A stretch of DNA of 39,570 nt from Euryarchaeota archaeon RBG_13_57_23 (lineage in GTDB: Archaea > Thermoplasmatota > Thermoplasmata > UBA10834). The translations under genes were made by a program, and so were the position numbers. The first letter of the stretch is position 1. Each line of letters opens with the position of its first letter. The stretch spans positions 5,130 through 44,699 of the forward strand of contig MGVW01000022.1 in NCBI GenBank assembly GCA_001800675.1, written 5' to 3'. Positions 26,187 to 35,488 of this stretch are shown piece after piece. Below the pieces are notes generated by a model. It saw nothing but the letters and a program-made list of their open reading frames with translations. It was not told the DNA's origin and did not search any database.

Positions 26187-27404
26187 ATGGGCATGGTATT
26201 CGGCTTCAGCAGAAAGGATGCTCGCGAAAACGAAGACCCCAGGAGTCAGAAGAGGGTTCCATACAGATTGGCGTCCTATGAACACGATGTCGAGGGCAAG
26301 CGATTCAAGGCAAGCAACGTCGTATATAGTTTCTGGAGCGCCTCCAAGTACGTCCTTGTTCTCTCGCTGATGCTGTGGTGGCTGCCCATGTTCGGGCAGA
26401 TGATCGCAGGGTACGTTGGTGGGCGCAGAGCGGGTGGCCCTTGGAAGGGTGTTGTGGCCTCCATCATTCCGGTTGTCGCAATCTGGGGTGTCATGACGGG
26501 CTTCGAAACGGGTTTGCTTCCTTCGCACATGTTCGGGGTCGCGATCGCCCCTGCCGCCATCGGTGCTGCTATCAATTCCGATATCCCCTTGCTCGCTCCA
26601 TATTTCCAATTCTCATCTGAGTACGTCGGTGGGTTCGTCGAGGGTCTCGCTGGCGCGAGCCCCTACGGTATCAACTACTACGTGCTGACTGTCGCATTCG
26701 CGTATGTCGGCGGCGTTCTAGCCGCGCAGAACAGACGCGAAATCGAGTTCACATCGGGCGCCGTGATGAACACGACCACGGTCCTCGTGCACGATCCTTC
26801 GGGATATCAGCAGGGCGTGGTTGAGCAGGGAGCCCCGCACGGACTGCTCAGCGGAGTCGGAGCGTTCTTCCATCTACCAGGCGGTCATGGCGACAGACAC
26901 TCGGGAACAGCTGCACGGTACTCCGCCCACAGACACAGCAGCCCATGGGGACGCGCGGCGGAGATGCACTACGAGGACGTCGACTACGGTCCGCGCGACC
27001 CTTACATGCTTCCCCCGGGTGATTTCGATGACAGCCGATCGGGCGGAATGATGTCATCTCGCCCGACGCGCGTGCGCAAGCAGAAGAGGAGGGGCGCGCA
27101 GAACTTCAGCTCGAAGCCTCGGTTCAACTACCAGCAGTACTCCTACTCCCAGAGACAGGATCCAGGATACAAGGGCGGCATCATCCGCAGGAACAAGGGA
27201 CCCAGCAGGTTCACCGTATCACCTGATGCGCACTCGATAAAGCGCGCGCAGAAAATCATCGACAATGAGTGGCGCGGAGGGCACAAGAGTCACGGCCCGT
27301 CGAGGTTCGCCGAGGATTTCGATGATGCGGAAGAATCAGAATCCGTTGCGGTCGAAGCGCCGAGAAGGAAGGAGCCGCACAACGGCCAGTGGGACTCGAT
27401 CTGA
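26187..27404 (+). CDS. Multi-TM membrane protein with long Arg/Gly/His-rich C-terminal tail
   Basis: Hydrophobic segments at 26340-26760; tail RPTRVRKQKRRGAQNFSS...YKGGIIRRNKGPSRF...GPSRFAEDFDD. Confidence 0.65.
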   Translation: MGMVFGFSRKDARENEDPRSQKRVPYRLASYEHDVEGKRFKASNVVYSFWSASKYVLVLSLMLWWLPMFGQMIAGYVGGRRAGGPWKGVVASIIPVVAIWGVMTGFETGLLPSHMFGVAIAPAAIGAAINSDIPLLAPYFQFSSEYVGGFVEGLAGASPYGINYYVLTVAFAYVGGVLAAQNRREIEFTSGAVMNTTTVLVHDPSGYQQGVVEQGAPHGLLSGVGAFFHLPGGHGDRHSGTAARYSAHRHSSPWGRAAEMHYEDVDYGPRDPYMLPPGDFDDSRSGGMMSSRPTRVRKQKRRGAQNFSSKPRFNYQQYSYSQRQDPGYKGGIIRRNKGPSRFTVSPDAHSIKRAQKIIDNEWRGGHKSHGPSRFAEDFDDAEESESVAVEAPRRKEPHNGQWDSI

Positions 27405-27490
27405 GCCTAGTGGATGTCAGACCCGAACCTTTTTATTGTCTGACTGCTTCGCTCGCCTCCAGCACATGGTGGGAGCGGAGCGGTCTACTC

Positions 27491-27790
27491 ATGTTCTGTG
27501 AGAAGTGCAAGAGTCTGCTTTTCCCTCAGGATGGGAAGCTAATCTGTAGGAAGTGTGGAACGGTTCACGAGCCGGCCTCCAAGGCGCAAGTGATCAAGCA
27601 CAAGGGCAAGGACAAAGAGCTGGCCGTGCTCGGGGAGCTGTCCGGCACGCTGCCAACGGCCGATGCGGAGTGCCCCTCCTGTGGCCACAACAAGGCCTAT
27701 TGGGTATTGAGGCAGACCAGAGCGGCCGATGAGCCCGAGACGCGCATATTCAGGTGCGTGAAATGTGGGCACTCGTGGCGCGAGTACTAA
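27491..27790 (+). CDS. tfs: Transcription factor S (TFIIS/RPB9-like)
   Basis: MFCEKCKSLLFPQDGKLICRKCG...ECPSCGHNKAYWVLRQTRAADEPETRIFRCVKCGHSWREY. Confidence 0.93.
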   Translation: MFCEKCKSLLFPQDGKLICRKCGTVHEPASKAQVIKHKGKDKELAVLGELSGTLPTADAECPSCGHNKAYWVLRQTRAADEPETRIFRCVKCGHSWREY

Positions 27791-27856
27791 CGCTGGATGC
27801 ATGCACAGCTTTTTTAAATGCTGAAAGGTTACAGGTAAGGTACGGAAGGGGGGCTA

Positions 27857-28597
27857 ATGTTTCAGGCGAAAGCCAGAGCTGACACCTTGAAAGAAGTTGT
27901 GAACGTCATCTCCACGCTGGTGGACGAGGCGAAATTCACCTTGAACGCCGAGGGCCTGACAATCAGGGCCGTCGATCCCGCGCACATCGCAATGGTCGAC
28001 CTCAAGCTCGGAAAGGAGGCCTTTGAGGAGTTCAAGGCCGATGAGAGTGAGATTGGGCTTGACATAGACAAACTCAACCAGTTCCTGAAACTCGCACGCG
28101 CGGATGACATCGTCGAGATCAAGCACGACGAGGACAAAAGGCGCTTGAACATAGTCGTCGGGGATATCACACGGCGGATGAGCTTGATCGACACGACTGG
28201 GATGAGCGACCCGAAGGTGCCCAGCCTGAACCTGCCAGCGAAGTTGACGGTCAAGGTCGATGACCTGGTCCAGGGCATCAAGGCGAGCGAGACGGTCTCC
28301 GACCACATAGCTCTCGTGGCGAGTCAAGAGAGTTTCGAGATGACCTGCGAGGGCGATCTCGATCAGGTCAGCTGGAAGAAGTCAAAGAAGGACCTCGAGG
28401 AGCTCGACACGCCCAGCAGCGTCAGGAGCCTTTTCCCGCTCGAGTATTTCGCGAACATGCTCAAGGCGGTTTCATCTGGCAGCAGCGTGACCATGTTCCT
28501 GGGCAACGACTATCCGGTCAAGGTCGAGTTCAAGATAGCGGGCGGCAAGGGAGAGGTCAGCTACCTGCTGGCACCGAGGATCGAGAGCGGTGACTGA
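27857..28597 (+). CDS. pcn: DNA polymerase sliding clamp PCNA
   Basis: AKADTLKEVVNVISTLVDEAKF-like N-terminus, GLTIRAVDPAHIAMVDLKL, MFLGNDYPVKVEFKIAGGKGEVSYLLAPRIES. Confidence 0.95.
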   Translation: MFQAKARADTLKEVVNVISTLVDEAKFTLNAEGLTIRAVDPAHIAMVDLKLGKEAFEEFKADESEIGLDIDKLNQFLKLARADDIVEIKHDEDKRRLNIVVGDITRRMSLIDTTGMSDPKVPSLNLPAKLTVKVDDLVQGIKASETVSDHIALVASQESFEMTCEGDLDQVSWKKSKKDLEELDTPSSVRSLFPLEYFANMLKAVSSGSSVTMFLGNDYPVKVEFKIAGGKGEVSYLLAPRIESGD

Positions 28598-28669
28598 GCA
28601 GATGCCAAAACCCTGTAAACCATTTTCTTCTTCTTGCGTTCAAGGCTGAGGGCAACCAGTGTGAGTTCC

Positions 28670-29296
28670 ATGCGGAGGATAAGGATAGGGGTCTTGGCCT
28701 CGGGTGGTGGGACCAATCTGCAGGCGATAATCGACGCCTGCGACCGCGGGGAGATCGACGGGGACGTCGTTGTTGTCATCTCGAATGTGCCCGAAGCTTT
28801 CGCCCTTGAACGCGCCCGGAAGCACAGGATCGCAGCGTTCGCGTTCCCACATAAGGGCATTTTGAGAGAGCAGCACGAGCAGGAGATCATTGACTGTCTA
28901 GAGCAGCACAAGGTCGACCTCGTCTGCCTTGCAGGGTACCTGCGCATGATGACTCCTCTGATCATCAGAAAGTACGCGGGCAGGATGATGAACACGCACC
29001 CGGCGCTGCTCCCATCTTTTGGAGGATCTGGCATGCACGGGCTCAATGTCCACCAGGCTGTCATCTCTTACGGATGCAAGGTCTCTGGTTGCACCATACA
29101 TTTCGTGACCGAGGAGGTCGACGGAGGCCAGATAATCCTTCAGAAGTCCGTGCCTGTGCTGGAGGACGACACGCCTGAGACCCTCCAAGAGCGAGTGCTC
29201 AAGGAGGAGCACAAGCTGTTCCCGCGGGCGATCGAGCTCTTCGCCAGAGGTAAGCTGAAGGTCGAGGGCCGCAGGTGCAGGATACTGGAGACATGA
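28670..29296 (+). CDS. purN: Phosphoribosylglycinamide formyltransferase
   Basis: RIGVLASGGGTNLQAIIDAC...VCLAGYLRMM...NTHPALLPSFGGSGMHG...GCTIHFVTEEVDGGQIILQ. Confidence 0.94.
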   Translation: MRRIRIGVLASGGGTNLQAIIDACDRGEIDGDVVVVISNVPEAFALERARKHRIAAFAFPHKGILREQHEQEIIDCLEQHKVDLVCLAGYLRMMTPLIIRKYAGRMMNTHPALLPSFGGSGMHGLNVHQAVISYGCKVSGCTIHFVTEEVDGGQIILQKSVPVLEDDTPETLQERVLKEEHKLFPRAIELFARGKLKVEGRRCRILET

Positions 29297-29374
29297 GCGG
29301 CTTGAGCGCGCGAATACTTTAAGGCAGGCACACGGGATATCCCGAATGCAGACAACTGAACCAGGGGGGCGGAC

Positions 29375-30214
29375 TTGGAAGTCTACGATGGCGAGTTCGT
29401 TGCAGAACTCGAGGCGATTGCCAAGCGCATCAGGCGTCACTGCATCAAGATGATCTACGAGGCGGGGTCCGGTCACCCCGGAGGCTCGTTGTCCGCTGCG
29501 GACATCCTCGCAGCTCTATATTTTCATATAATGCGTCACGACCCGAAGCGTCCGGATTGGCCGGATCGCGACAGGTTCGTCATGAGCAAGGGCCATGCGG
29601 CCCCGGCGCTGTACGCAGTTCTGGCAGAGGCAGGGTACTTCCCCTTGGAGGAACTGAGCTCGCTGAGGAAGCTTGGGAGCAGGCTCCAGGGACATCCGTG
29701 CATGCGGAAGACCCCTGGCGTCGAGATGTCCACTGGTTCGCTCGGGCACGGGCTCGCAGCTGGAAACGGGATGGCCCTTGCTGCGAAGCTGGATCGCAAG
29801 CTGTACAGGATCTATGTGCTCTGCGGAGACGGCGAGATGGACGTCGGCGAGACCTGGGAGGCTGCGATGTTGGCAGCGCACTACAAGCTGGACAACGTCA
29901 CGGTCTACGTCGACAGGAACAAGCTGCAGCTGGATGGCCCAACGGAGAACATCATGTCCTTGGAGCCGCTCTCCGACAAGTGGAAGGCGTTTGGATGGCA
30001 CGTGATCGAGATCAACGGCCACAACATGAAGGAGATAATCCATGCGACCAACGAGGCTAGAGGGGTCAAGGGGAGGCCCACGGTCATCATAGCGCACACG
30101 ATTAAGGGAAAGGGCGTCAGCTACATGGAGGGCGCGCTTCACTTCCACGGCAAGGCCCCGACCAAACAGGAGTACGAGATTGCAATGAAGGAGCTCGGGG
30201 GTGACAAGCCGTGA
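29375..30214 (+). CDS. tktA: Transketolase N-terminal subunit
   Basis: YEAGSGHPGGSLSAADILAALYF...RDRFVMSKGHAAPALYA...GDGEMDVGETWEAAMLA. Confidence 0.93.
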   Translation: MEVYDGEFVAELEAIAKRIRRHCIKMIYEAGSGHPGGSLSAADILAALYFHIMRHDPKRPDWPDRDRFVMSKGHAAPALYAVLAEAGYFPLEELSSLRKLGSRLQGHPCMRKTPGVEMSTGSLGHGLAAGNGMALAAKLDRKLYRIYVLCGDGEMDVGETWEAAMLAAHYKLDNVTVYVDRNKLQLDGPTENIMSLEPLSDKWKAFGWHVIEINGHNMKEIIHATNEARGVKGRPTVIIAHTIKGKGVSYMEGALHFHGKAPTKQEYEIAMKELGGDKP

Positions 30215-31155
30215 AGTGGAAGGAGGAGAGCCAGAGGAAGCAATATGGGCGCGCGCTCGTCGAGCTCGGCAAGGAGAGGAGCGACATAGTGGTGCTCGAC
30301 GCGGATCTGTCGAGCTCCACAAGGACCGCGGACTTCGCCGCCGCCTTCCCGGAGCGGTTCTTCAACTGCGGGATAGCAGAGCAGAACATGATGGACACGG
30401 CTGCGGGGCTCGCAGCGTCTGGAAAGACGGTCTTCGTGTCGACCTTCGCGGTCTTCGGGACCGGCCGATGCTACGACCAGATACGGCAATCAATTGCATA
30501 TCCGAATCTCAATGTCAAGATAGTCGTCTCCCACGCCGGAATAACTGTCGGCGGGGATGGCGCCTCTCACCAGATAGTGGAAGACATCGCGCTGATGCGC
30601 GTGCTGCCAAACATGACGGTGATAGTTCCCGCGGATGCGGTCGAGACCTACAAGGTGGTGAAGCAAATCGCCAAGATGAAGGGCCCGGTCTATGTCAGGA
30701 TCGGAAGGTCCGACGTCCCGACCATATCGGACCAGGCTTCTGAGTTCGAGCTGGCAAAGGCGCCTGTCGTCAGAGATGGAAAGGACGTGACGCTCATCGG
30801 GTGTGGCATCATGGTGTCGAAGTGCCTCGAGGCCGCTGATGAGTTGACCAAGCACGGCATAGACGCGCGCGTAGTCAACCTGCATACGATCAAGCCGATT
30901 GATGAGAAGACGATTGTGAAGGCTGCTCGAGAGACCGGAGGGGTGGTCACGGCCGAGGAGCACTCTGTCATGATGGGTATGGGCAGCGCGGTTGCGATGG
31001 TGCTTGTCGAGAACTTCCACGTGCCGATGAAGCGGGTGGGCATTCCGGATGTGTTCGGAGAATCAGGCGCCTGCGACGAGCTCATGAGCAAGTATGGACT
31101 CACGGCCGATAACATCGTAGAGGCCGCGCACGATGTGCTGAAGAGGAAGAAATGA
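30211..31155 (+). CDS. tktB: Transketolase C-terminal subunit
   Basis: IVVLDADLSSSTRT...FNCGIAEQNMMDTAAGLAASG...HAGITVGGDGASHQIVEDIALMR. Confidence 0.93.
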   Translation: MKWKEESQRKQYGRALVELGKERSDIVVLDADLSSSTRTADFAAAFPERFFNCGIAEQNMMDTAAGLAASGKTVFVSTFAVFGTGRCYDQIRQSIAYPNLNVKIVVSHAGITVGGDGASHQIVEDIALMRVLPNMTVIVPADAVETYKVVKQIAKMKGPVYVRIGRSDVPTISDQASEFELAKAPVVRDGKDVTLIGCGIMVSKCLEAADELTKHGIDARVVNLHTIKPIDEKTIVKAARETGGVVTAEEHSVMMGMGSAVAMVLVENFHVPMKRVGIPDVFGESGACDELMSKYGLTADNIVEAAHDVLKRKK

Positions 31156-31158
31156 GGT

Positions 31159-31815
31159 GTGTCGATGAAGATCTTCATAGATACGGCGAACCTTGAGCAG
31201 ATCAAGGAGATCAACAGCTGGGGAATCCTGGACGGCGTCACCACGAACCCGACGCTCGTCGCGAAAGAGGGCTGCGACTTCGAGCGCAGGATTGAGGACA
31301 TATGCAAGATCGTCGACGGGCCGATAAGCGCGGAGGCGGTCTCCATGGATTCCGAGGGCATGATTCGGGAGGCCAGGGAGCTCTCGAAGATGCACAAGAA
31401 CGTCGTGGTGAAGATACCGATGACGGCCGAGGGGCTGAAGGCCGTCAAAGTGCTCTCAGGCGAGGGCGTCAAGACCAACGTCACGCTCGTGTTCTCTCCG
31501 AATCAGGCGCTCCTCGCGGCAAAGGCTGGTGCAACATACGTCTCGCCCTTCGTCGGCCGGCTGGATGACATCAGCCATGACGGCATGGACATCGTCCGAG
31601 ACATCATCACGATCTTGAAGAACTACGGCTTCAAGACGCAGATCATCGTCGCCAGTATCAGACATCCGGTGCATGTGACAGAGGCCGCGCTTGCGGGGGC
31701 GCACGTAGCCACCGTTCCGTACGATGTGCTGAAGAAGATGCTGAGGCACAACTTGACGGACGAGGGGATCAAGAAGTTCTTGGCCGACTGGGAGAAGATT
31801 CCCAAGAGGAAATGA
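31159..31815 (+). CDS. tal: Transaldolase (TalC/fructose-6-phosphate aldolase-like)
   Basis: [36 protein letters not shown]...[18 protein letters not shown]...[10 protein letters not shown]. Confidence 0.93.
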   Translation: MSMKIFIDTANLEQIKEINSWGILDGVTTNPTLVAKEGCDFERRIEDICKIVDGPISAEAVSMDSEGMIREARELSKMHKNVVVKIPMTAEGLKAVKVLSGEGVKTNVTLVFSPNQALLAAKAGATYVSPFVGRLDDISHDGMDIVRDIITILKNYGFKTQIIVASIRHPVHVTEAALAGAHVATVPYDVLKKMLRHNLTDEGIKKFLADWEKIPKRK

Positions 31816-31819
31816 TCGG

Positions 31820-32380
31820 TCAGTTGATGTAGTTCGACGTGCTCGACTTGTCAAAGCCCTTGACCAGTTCTAACTGGTAGTCCTCGGAAGGCTGCCATCC
31901 ATAGTATGGGTACACTAGTTTGGGGACGAACCTGGAGAGGTCCGCCGCCAGCTGCGTGACTGGGTGGTCCTTCCCGAATGTCATCGTGCTTATCTCGTAG
32001 GCCTTCTGTCGGGTTGCTGCCTCGTCGATGATCCCGAGCGTGTGCAAGTACTCGTGCAGCAGGATGTGGAATACGTACGGCTTGTAGAGTGCTGGATCCG
32101 TCTCTTTCACGCGTTTCAGCGGGAGACTGTTCATGACGATTATGTTCGTAGCGATTGGATAGAACGCTCCCACGAAACCCTGAGGTCCTCCTCCAAGGTT
32201 CGCCAATCCCAGCATCAGGCCAGCTCTCTCTTTGCCTGTGCTCTTGCGAACTGCAACCTTCACAAGTTCGAATATGTCTGGCAAGTCCTTGGCGGACTGC
32301 AATCTCGAGTCGAATCCTGACTCGCTGTTCATGGTATCCAATAGGATCGAGGGGCGATTTATCATAATCGCCAGACACAT
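31820..32380 (-). CDS. Putative zinc metallopeptidase-like protein
   Basis: HILLHEYLHTLGIIDE (HExxH) in an otherwise unfamiliar sequence. Confidence 0.5.
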   Translation of the reverse strand: MCLAIMINRPSILLDTMNSESGFDSRLQSAKDLPDIFELVKVAVRKSTGKERAGLMLGLANLGGGPQGFVGAFYPIATNIIVMNSLPLKRVKETDPALYKPYVFHILLHEYLHTLGIIDEAATRQKAYEISTMTFGKDHPVTQLAADLSRFVPKLVYPYYGWQPSEDYQLELVKGFDKSSTSNYIN

Positions 32381-32444
32381 GGAAGCCTAAAGATGTCGTT
32401 CCTTTCAGCAATCCTGAAATAACTGCGAACCCTCTCACGCGTTC

Positions 32445-33602
32445 GTGCATACGGATGCAGTGGTTGTAGGCGGGGGTCCGGCTGGGTCCACAGCTGCTCG
32501 CGTGCTGGCAAGAGAGCATCGAGTAACCATAGTCGAAGAACACGCTTCTCCCGGGGTACCCCTCCAGTGTGCTGGTTTGGTCACTCAACGGGGAGTCCCG
32601 ATGTTCGCGCGAGCAAGTGTCCTCGGCGAGGTGAAAGGCCTCAGGATACACTCCCCTCTTGGATTCACCTTGGAGCTGGAGGCCCGTTCCTCGCGCGCGT
32701 ACGTCATAGATAGGCCCATGTTCGACAGAATCATGTTCCACAAGGCCGTCGATTCCGGGGCGATTCCTCAACTGGGGACGTCCGTGCGTGGTATCTCTCA
32801 GTCCTCGGGGGCGGTGCGAGTCCAAGTCAGATCAGGAGGCTCCCTGAGATCATTATCGTGCTCGTGTGTCATAGGTGCGGACGGTTACAAGTCGGTGTGC
32901 AGGAAGGAGGCTAAGCTTCCGCCCCCGAAGCATATGTTGACTGGTATCCAGGCGGACCTGAAAGGTGCGAATATCGAAAAGGAATTCGTTGAGGTCTATC
33001 TCGGTCACGCTGTCGCCCCCGGATTCTTCGCTTGGGTGATCCCCGCAGGTGACGTGGCCCGGGTCGGCCTTTGCACTTGGGATGCAAACGACCTGCCAGC
33101 TAGCTACCTCAGAAAATTCCTGGCCCGTCCGGAGTTCAAGGGCGCGAGGAACGTCTCAACTACGTCTGGCAGGATTCCCATAGGTCCCGGCCGCTCGGCT
33201 GTCGGGGGCAGGATCATGCTTGTCGGGGATGCGGCGTGCCACGCCAAACCGCTCTCCGGAGGCGGGGTCTATACCGGAGTTCGCGGTGCGGAGCTGTGCG
33301 CTGAGGTAGCGGATGTGTTTCTCGAAACACACTCGAAATCAGCGCTACTCGAGTACGACAGGTTATGGAAGGATGAGTTCGGGAAGGAGTTGTCAAGAGC
33401 ATTCAGGATTCGGAGGATATTCCTCAATCTGACTGACAAGAAGATCGACAAAGCGCTCAGGATATTTGCAGAGCCCGACGTGCGGAAGTTGCTGGAGCAA
33501 CATGGAGACATCGACTATCCCGCATCACTTGCCTCTTCGGTACTTCGCTTGGCTCCTAAACTCGCTCAGTTTTCCCCGCAGATAATAGAATCGCTTCTCT
33601 AG
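32445..33602 (+). CDS. Geranylgeranyl reductase family FAD-dependent oxidoreductase
   Basis: DAVVVGGGPAGSTAARVLAREHRVTIVEEHASPGVPLQCAGLV...VIGADGYKS...VGDAACHAKPLSGGGVYTGVRGAE. Confidence 0.87.
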   Translation: MHTDAVVVGGGPAGSTAARVLAREHRVTIVEEHASPGVPLQCAGLVTQRGVPMFARASVLGEVKGLRIHSPLGFTLELEARSSRAYVIDRPMFDRIMFHKAVDSGAIPQLGTSVRGISQSSGAVRVQVRSGGSLRSLSCSCVIGADGYKSVCRKEAKLPPPKHMLTGIQADLKGANIEKEFVEVYLGHAVAPGFFAWVIPAGDVARVGLCTWDANDLPASYLRKFLARPEFKGARNVSTTSGRIPIGPGRSAVGGRIMLVGDAACHAKPLSGGGVYTGVRGAELCAEVADVFLETHSKSALLEYDRLWKDEFGKELSRAFRIRRIFLNLTDKKIDKALRIFAEPDVRKLLEQHGDIDYPASLASSVLRLAPKLAQFSPQIIESLL

Positions 33603-34361
33603 CATGGGGTGCTTTCCAGGATTGTCCAGGACGTAGTAGTAGAGTCCCATGAAGCTGAAACTTCCGGCGGCTGCGATGATCACTGCCAGTGGCCAGCGGG
33701 GTATTGGCACTTTGATGCCGAAGGATGTGTCTGGAAGCAGGCCGTCGACGCCGAGGCTCCTCATGTAGGTCGTGTTTACGATGGCATCACCAGACTCCCA
33801 TGATACCATCGTGTTCCACTGTTCATCCGTGAACGATCCCCGGGACTTGAGGACAACGACCGAGGAGTTGCCTTCGAAATTGAAGCTCAGGTTGAATCTG
33901 ACGAAGTAGGTGGCCTGAGAGAAATACGATCCGTGAGGTGTCTTCTCCGAGACCCAGAACGGAAAGTCGGCCCATTCAGAGAATGTGTCATTGAGGTCGT
34001 CGGGCTCATCCGGTGGTATTCTGTCGAACAAGACTGTCCTCTCTGTCGATATCCCTGCTATGAGAGGAGGATTGGGGAAATCTTCTGTTATGTACTCATC
34101 GCGGTCCTGGGTCGCATACCGGTAAACCCCGATTGTCAAGCTGATGTTCACCATGTCCTGCGTGAGATTCGAGTACGGGTTCGTCAATGTGACATTTATT
34201 CGAACGTTGTCTGGAGGCACGATCGTCGAGGTGGTGGCAAAGTCCAACATTCTGTTGGCGTAATGAGGGCTTCCGGGATCAGGCACATCGACGGATGCGG
34301 CGCTCGTCGAGAGGAGCGTGACGCCACATATGAAAGCGACGGTAGCCAGCCAGGCCTTCAT
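33525..34361 (-). CDS. Secreted protein with C-terminal TM anchor, unknown function
   Basis: Signal peptide MKAWLATVAFICGVTLLSTSAAS, sequons, C-terminal WPLAVIIAAAGSFSFMGLYYYVL and basic tail. Confidence 0.65.
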   Translation of the reverse strand: MKAWLATVAFICGVTLLSTSAASVDVPDPGSPHYANRMLDFATTSTIVPPDNVRINVTLTNPYSNLTQDMVNISLTIGVYRYATQDRDEYITEDFPNPPLIAGISTERTVLFDRIPPDEPDDLNDTFSEWADFPFWVSEKTPHGSYFSQATYFVRFNLSFNFEGNSSVVVLKSRGSFTDEQWNTMVSWESGDAIVNTTYMRSLGVDGLLPDTSFGIKVPIPRWPLAVIIAAAGSFSFMGLYYYVLDNPGKHPMLEKRFYYLRGKLSEFRSQAKYRRGK

Positions 34362-34459
34362 CTGGTCGGAGAAGCAACAGAGCGACTATATCACTTTCGG
34401 TCTCTGACTTCGACTCCGCCCGGAGAACTGTTAATACCGGCCAGTGCATTGAGAAGGAC

Positions 34460-35488
34460 GTGCTTGGAGTCAAGGTGCGACGGAAGAGCGCAGAGGCCCT
34501 CAGAAAGACCATCGCACGAGCGGGTATGCTTGACAAGTCACACATGATCGTCGACGATGATGATGAGGTTGTGATTCCTGTTCTGTCGATGCCGCCTGCC
34601 GACCTATTGAGGGATCATTTCGCAATGGCTGTTGAACGTGACTTCCCCACGAGGGAGGCCATGAGAGATCCAATCGACGACATCAGAGACCGTGCCGCGA
34701 TTCCCGAGGATTTGAAGCATCTCCTCCCCGACAAGTGGGAGATGTTCGGGGATGTTGCCATTATCAAACTGGATCCGAGACTGGACGGATACGAACGTGA
34801 GATCGCCGAAGCGTATGCGTCAGTGCTCGGTCTCAAGGCCGTCCTCAAGGACCTGCTCGGCATCTCGGGTCAGTTCAGGACCCCCACGACGAAAGTGCTC
34901 GTTGGCACTGATACGGTGGCGACTCACATTGAGAATGGCGTGAAGTACAGGTTCGATGCTGAGAATATAATGTTCTCATCGGGTAACGTGGAAGAACGAA
35001 TTCGAATGGCGGGCGTGAAATGCGATGGAGAATTCATCGTGGATATGTTCGCTGGCATAGGCTACTTCTCGTTGCCTCTGGCTGTGTACCAGAAGCCTAG
35101 CAAGATTGTTGCGTGCGAGATCAACCCGGTCGCCCACAGGTATCTCGTGGAGAACGTGAGGTTGAATCATGTGGAGAAGCTGATTGAGCCGATTCTCGGG
35201 GACAACAGAGATCTCGCGGGGAAGAACCTGGCCGATCGCGTGATCATGGGGTACGTCAAGACGACCCATGAGTTCCTGCCAGTTGCCATGCGTCTGCTCA
35301 AGGATGGGGGAATTGTCCACTACCACGAGACGTGCCCCAATGAGCTGCTACCGCTTCGCCCGATTCAGAGGATAGTCGATCACCTTCACGGAGGGAGAGC
35401 GGAGATACTGCGATTCAAAGTGGTGAAGTCCTATGCTCCAGGGGTTTCACACGTGGTCATTGACGCTCGGATTTTCAAGCCCTCTTGA
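34460..35488 (+). CDS. taw2: Trm5/TYW2-family tRNA enzyme, probably Taw2-like
   Basis: ENIMFSSGNVEERIRM...FIVDMFAGIGYFSLPLA...VACEINPVAHRYLVENVRLN...DRVIMGYVKTTHEFL; MGYV instead of Trm5-type NLP. Confidence 0.78.
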   Translation: MLGVKVRRKSAEALRKTIARAGMLDKSHMIVDDDDEVVIPVLSMPPADLLRDHFAMAVERDFPTREAMRDPIDDIRDRAAIPEDLKHLLPDKWEMFGDVAIIKLDPRLDGYEREIAEAYASVLGLKAVLKDLLGISGQFRTPTTKVLVGTDTVATHIENGVKYRFDAENIMFSSGNVEERIRMAGVKCDGEFIVDMFAGIGYFSLPLAVYQKPSKIVACEINPVAHRYLVENVRLNHVEKLIEPILGDNRDLAGKNLADRVIMGYVKTTHEFLPVAMRLLKDGGIVHYHETCPNELLPLRPIQRIVDHLHGGRAEILRFKVVKSYAPGVSHVVIDARIFKPS

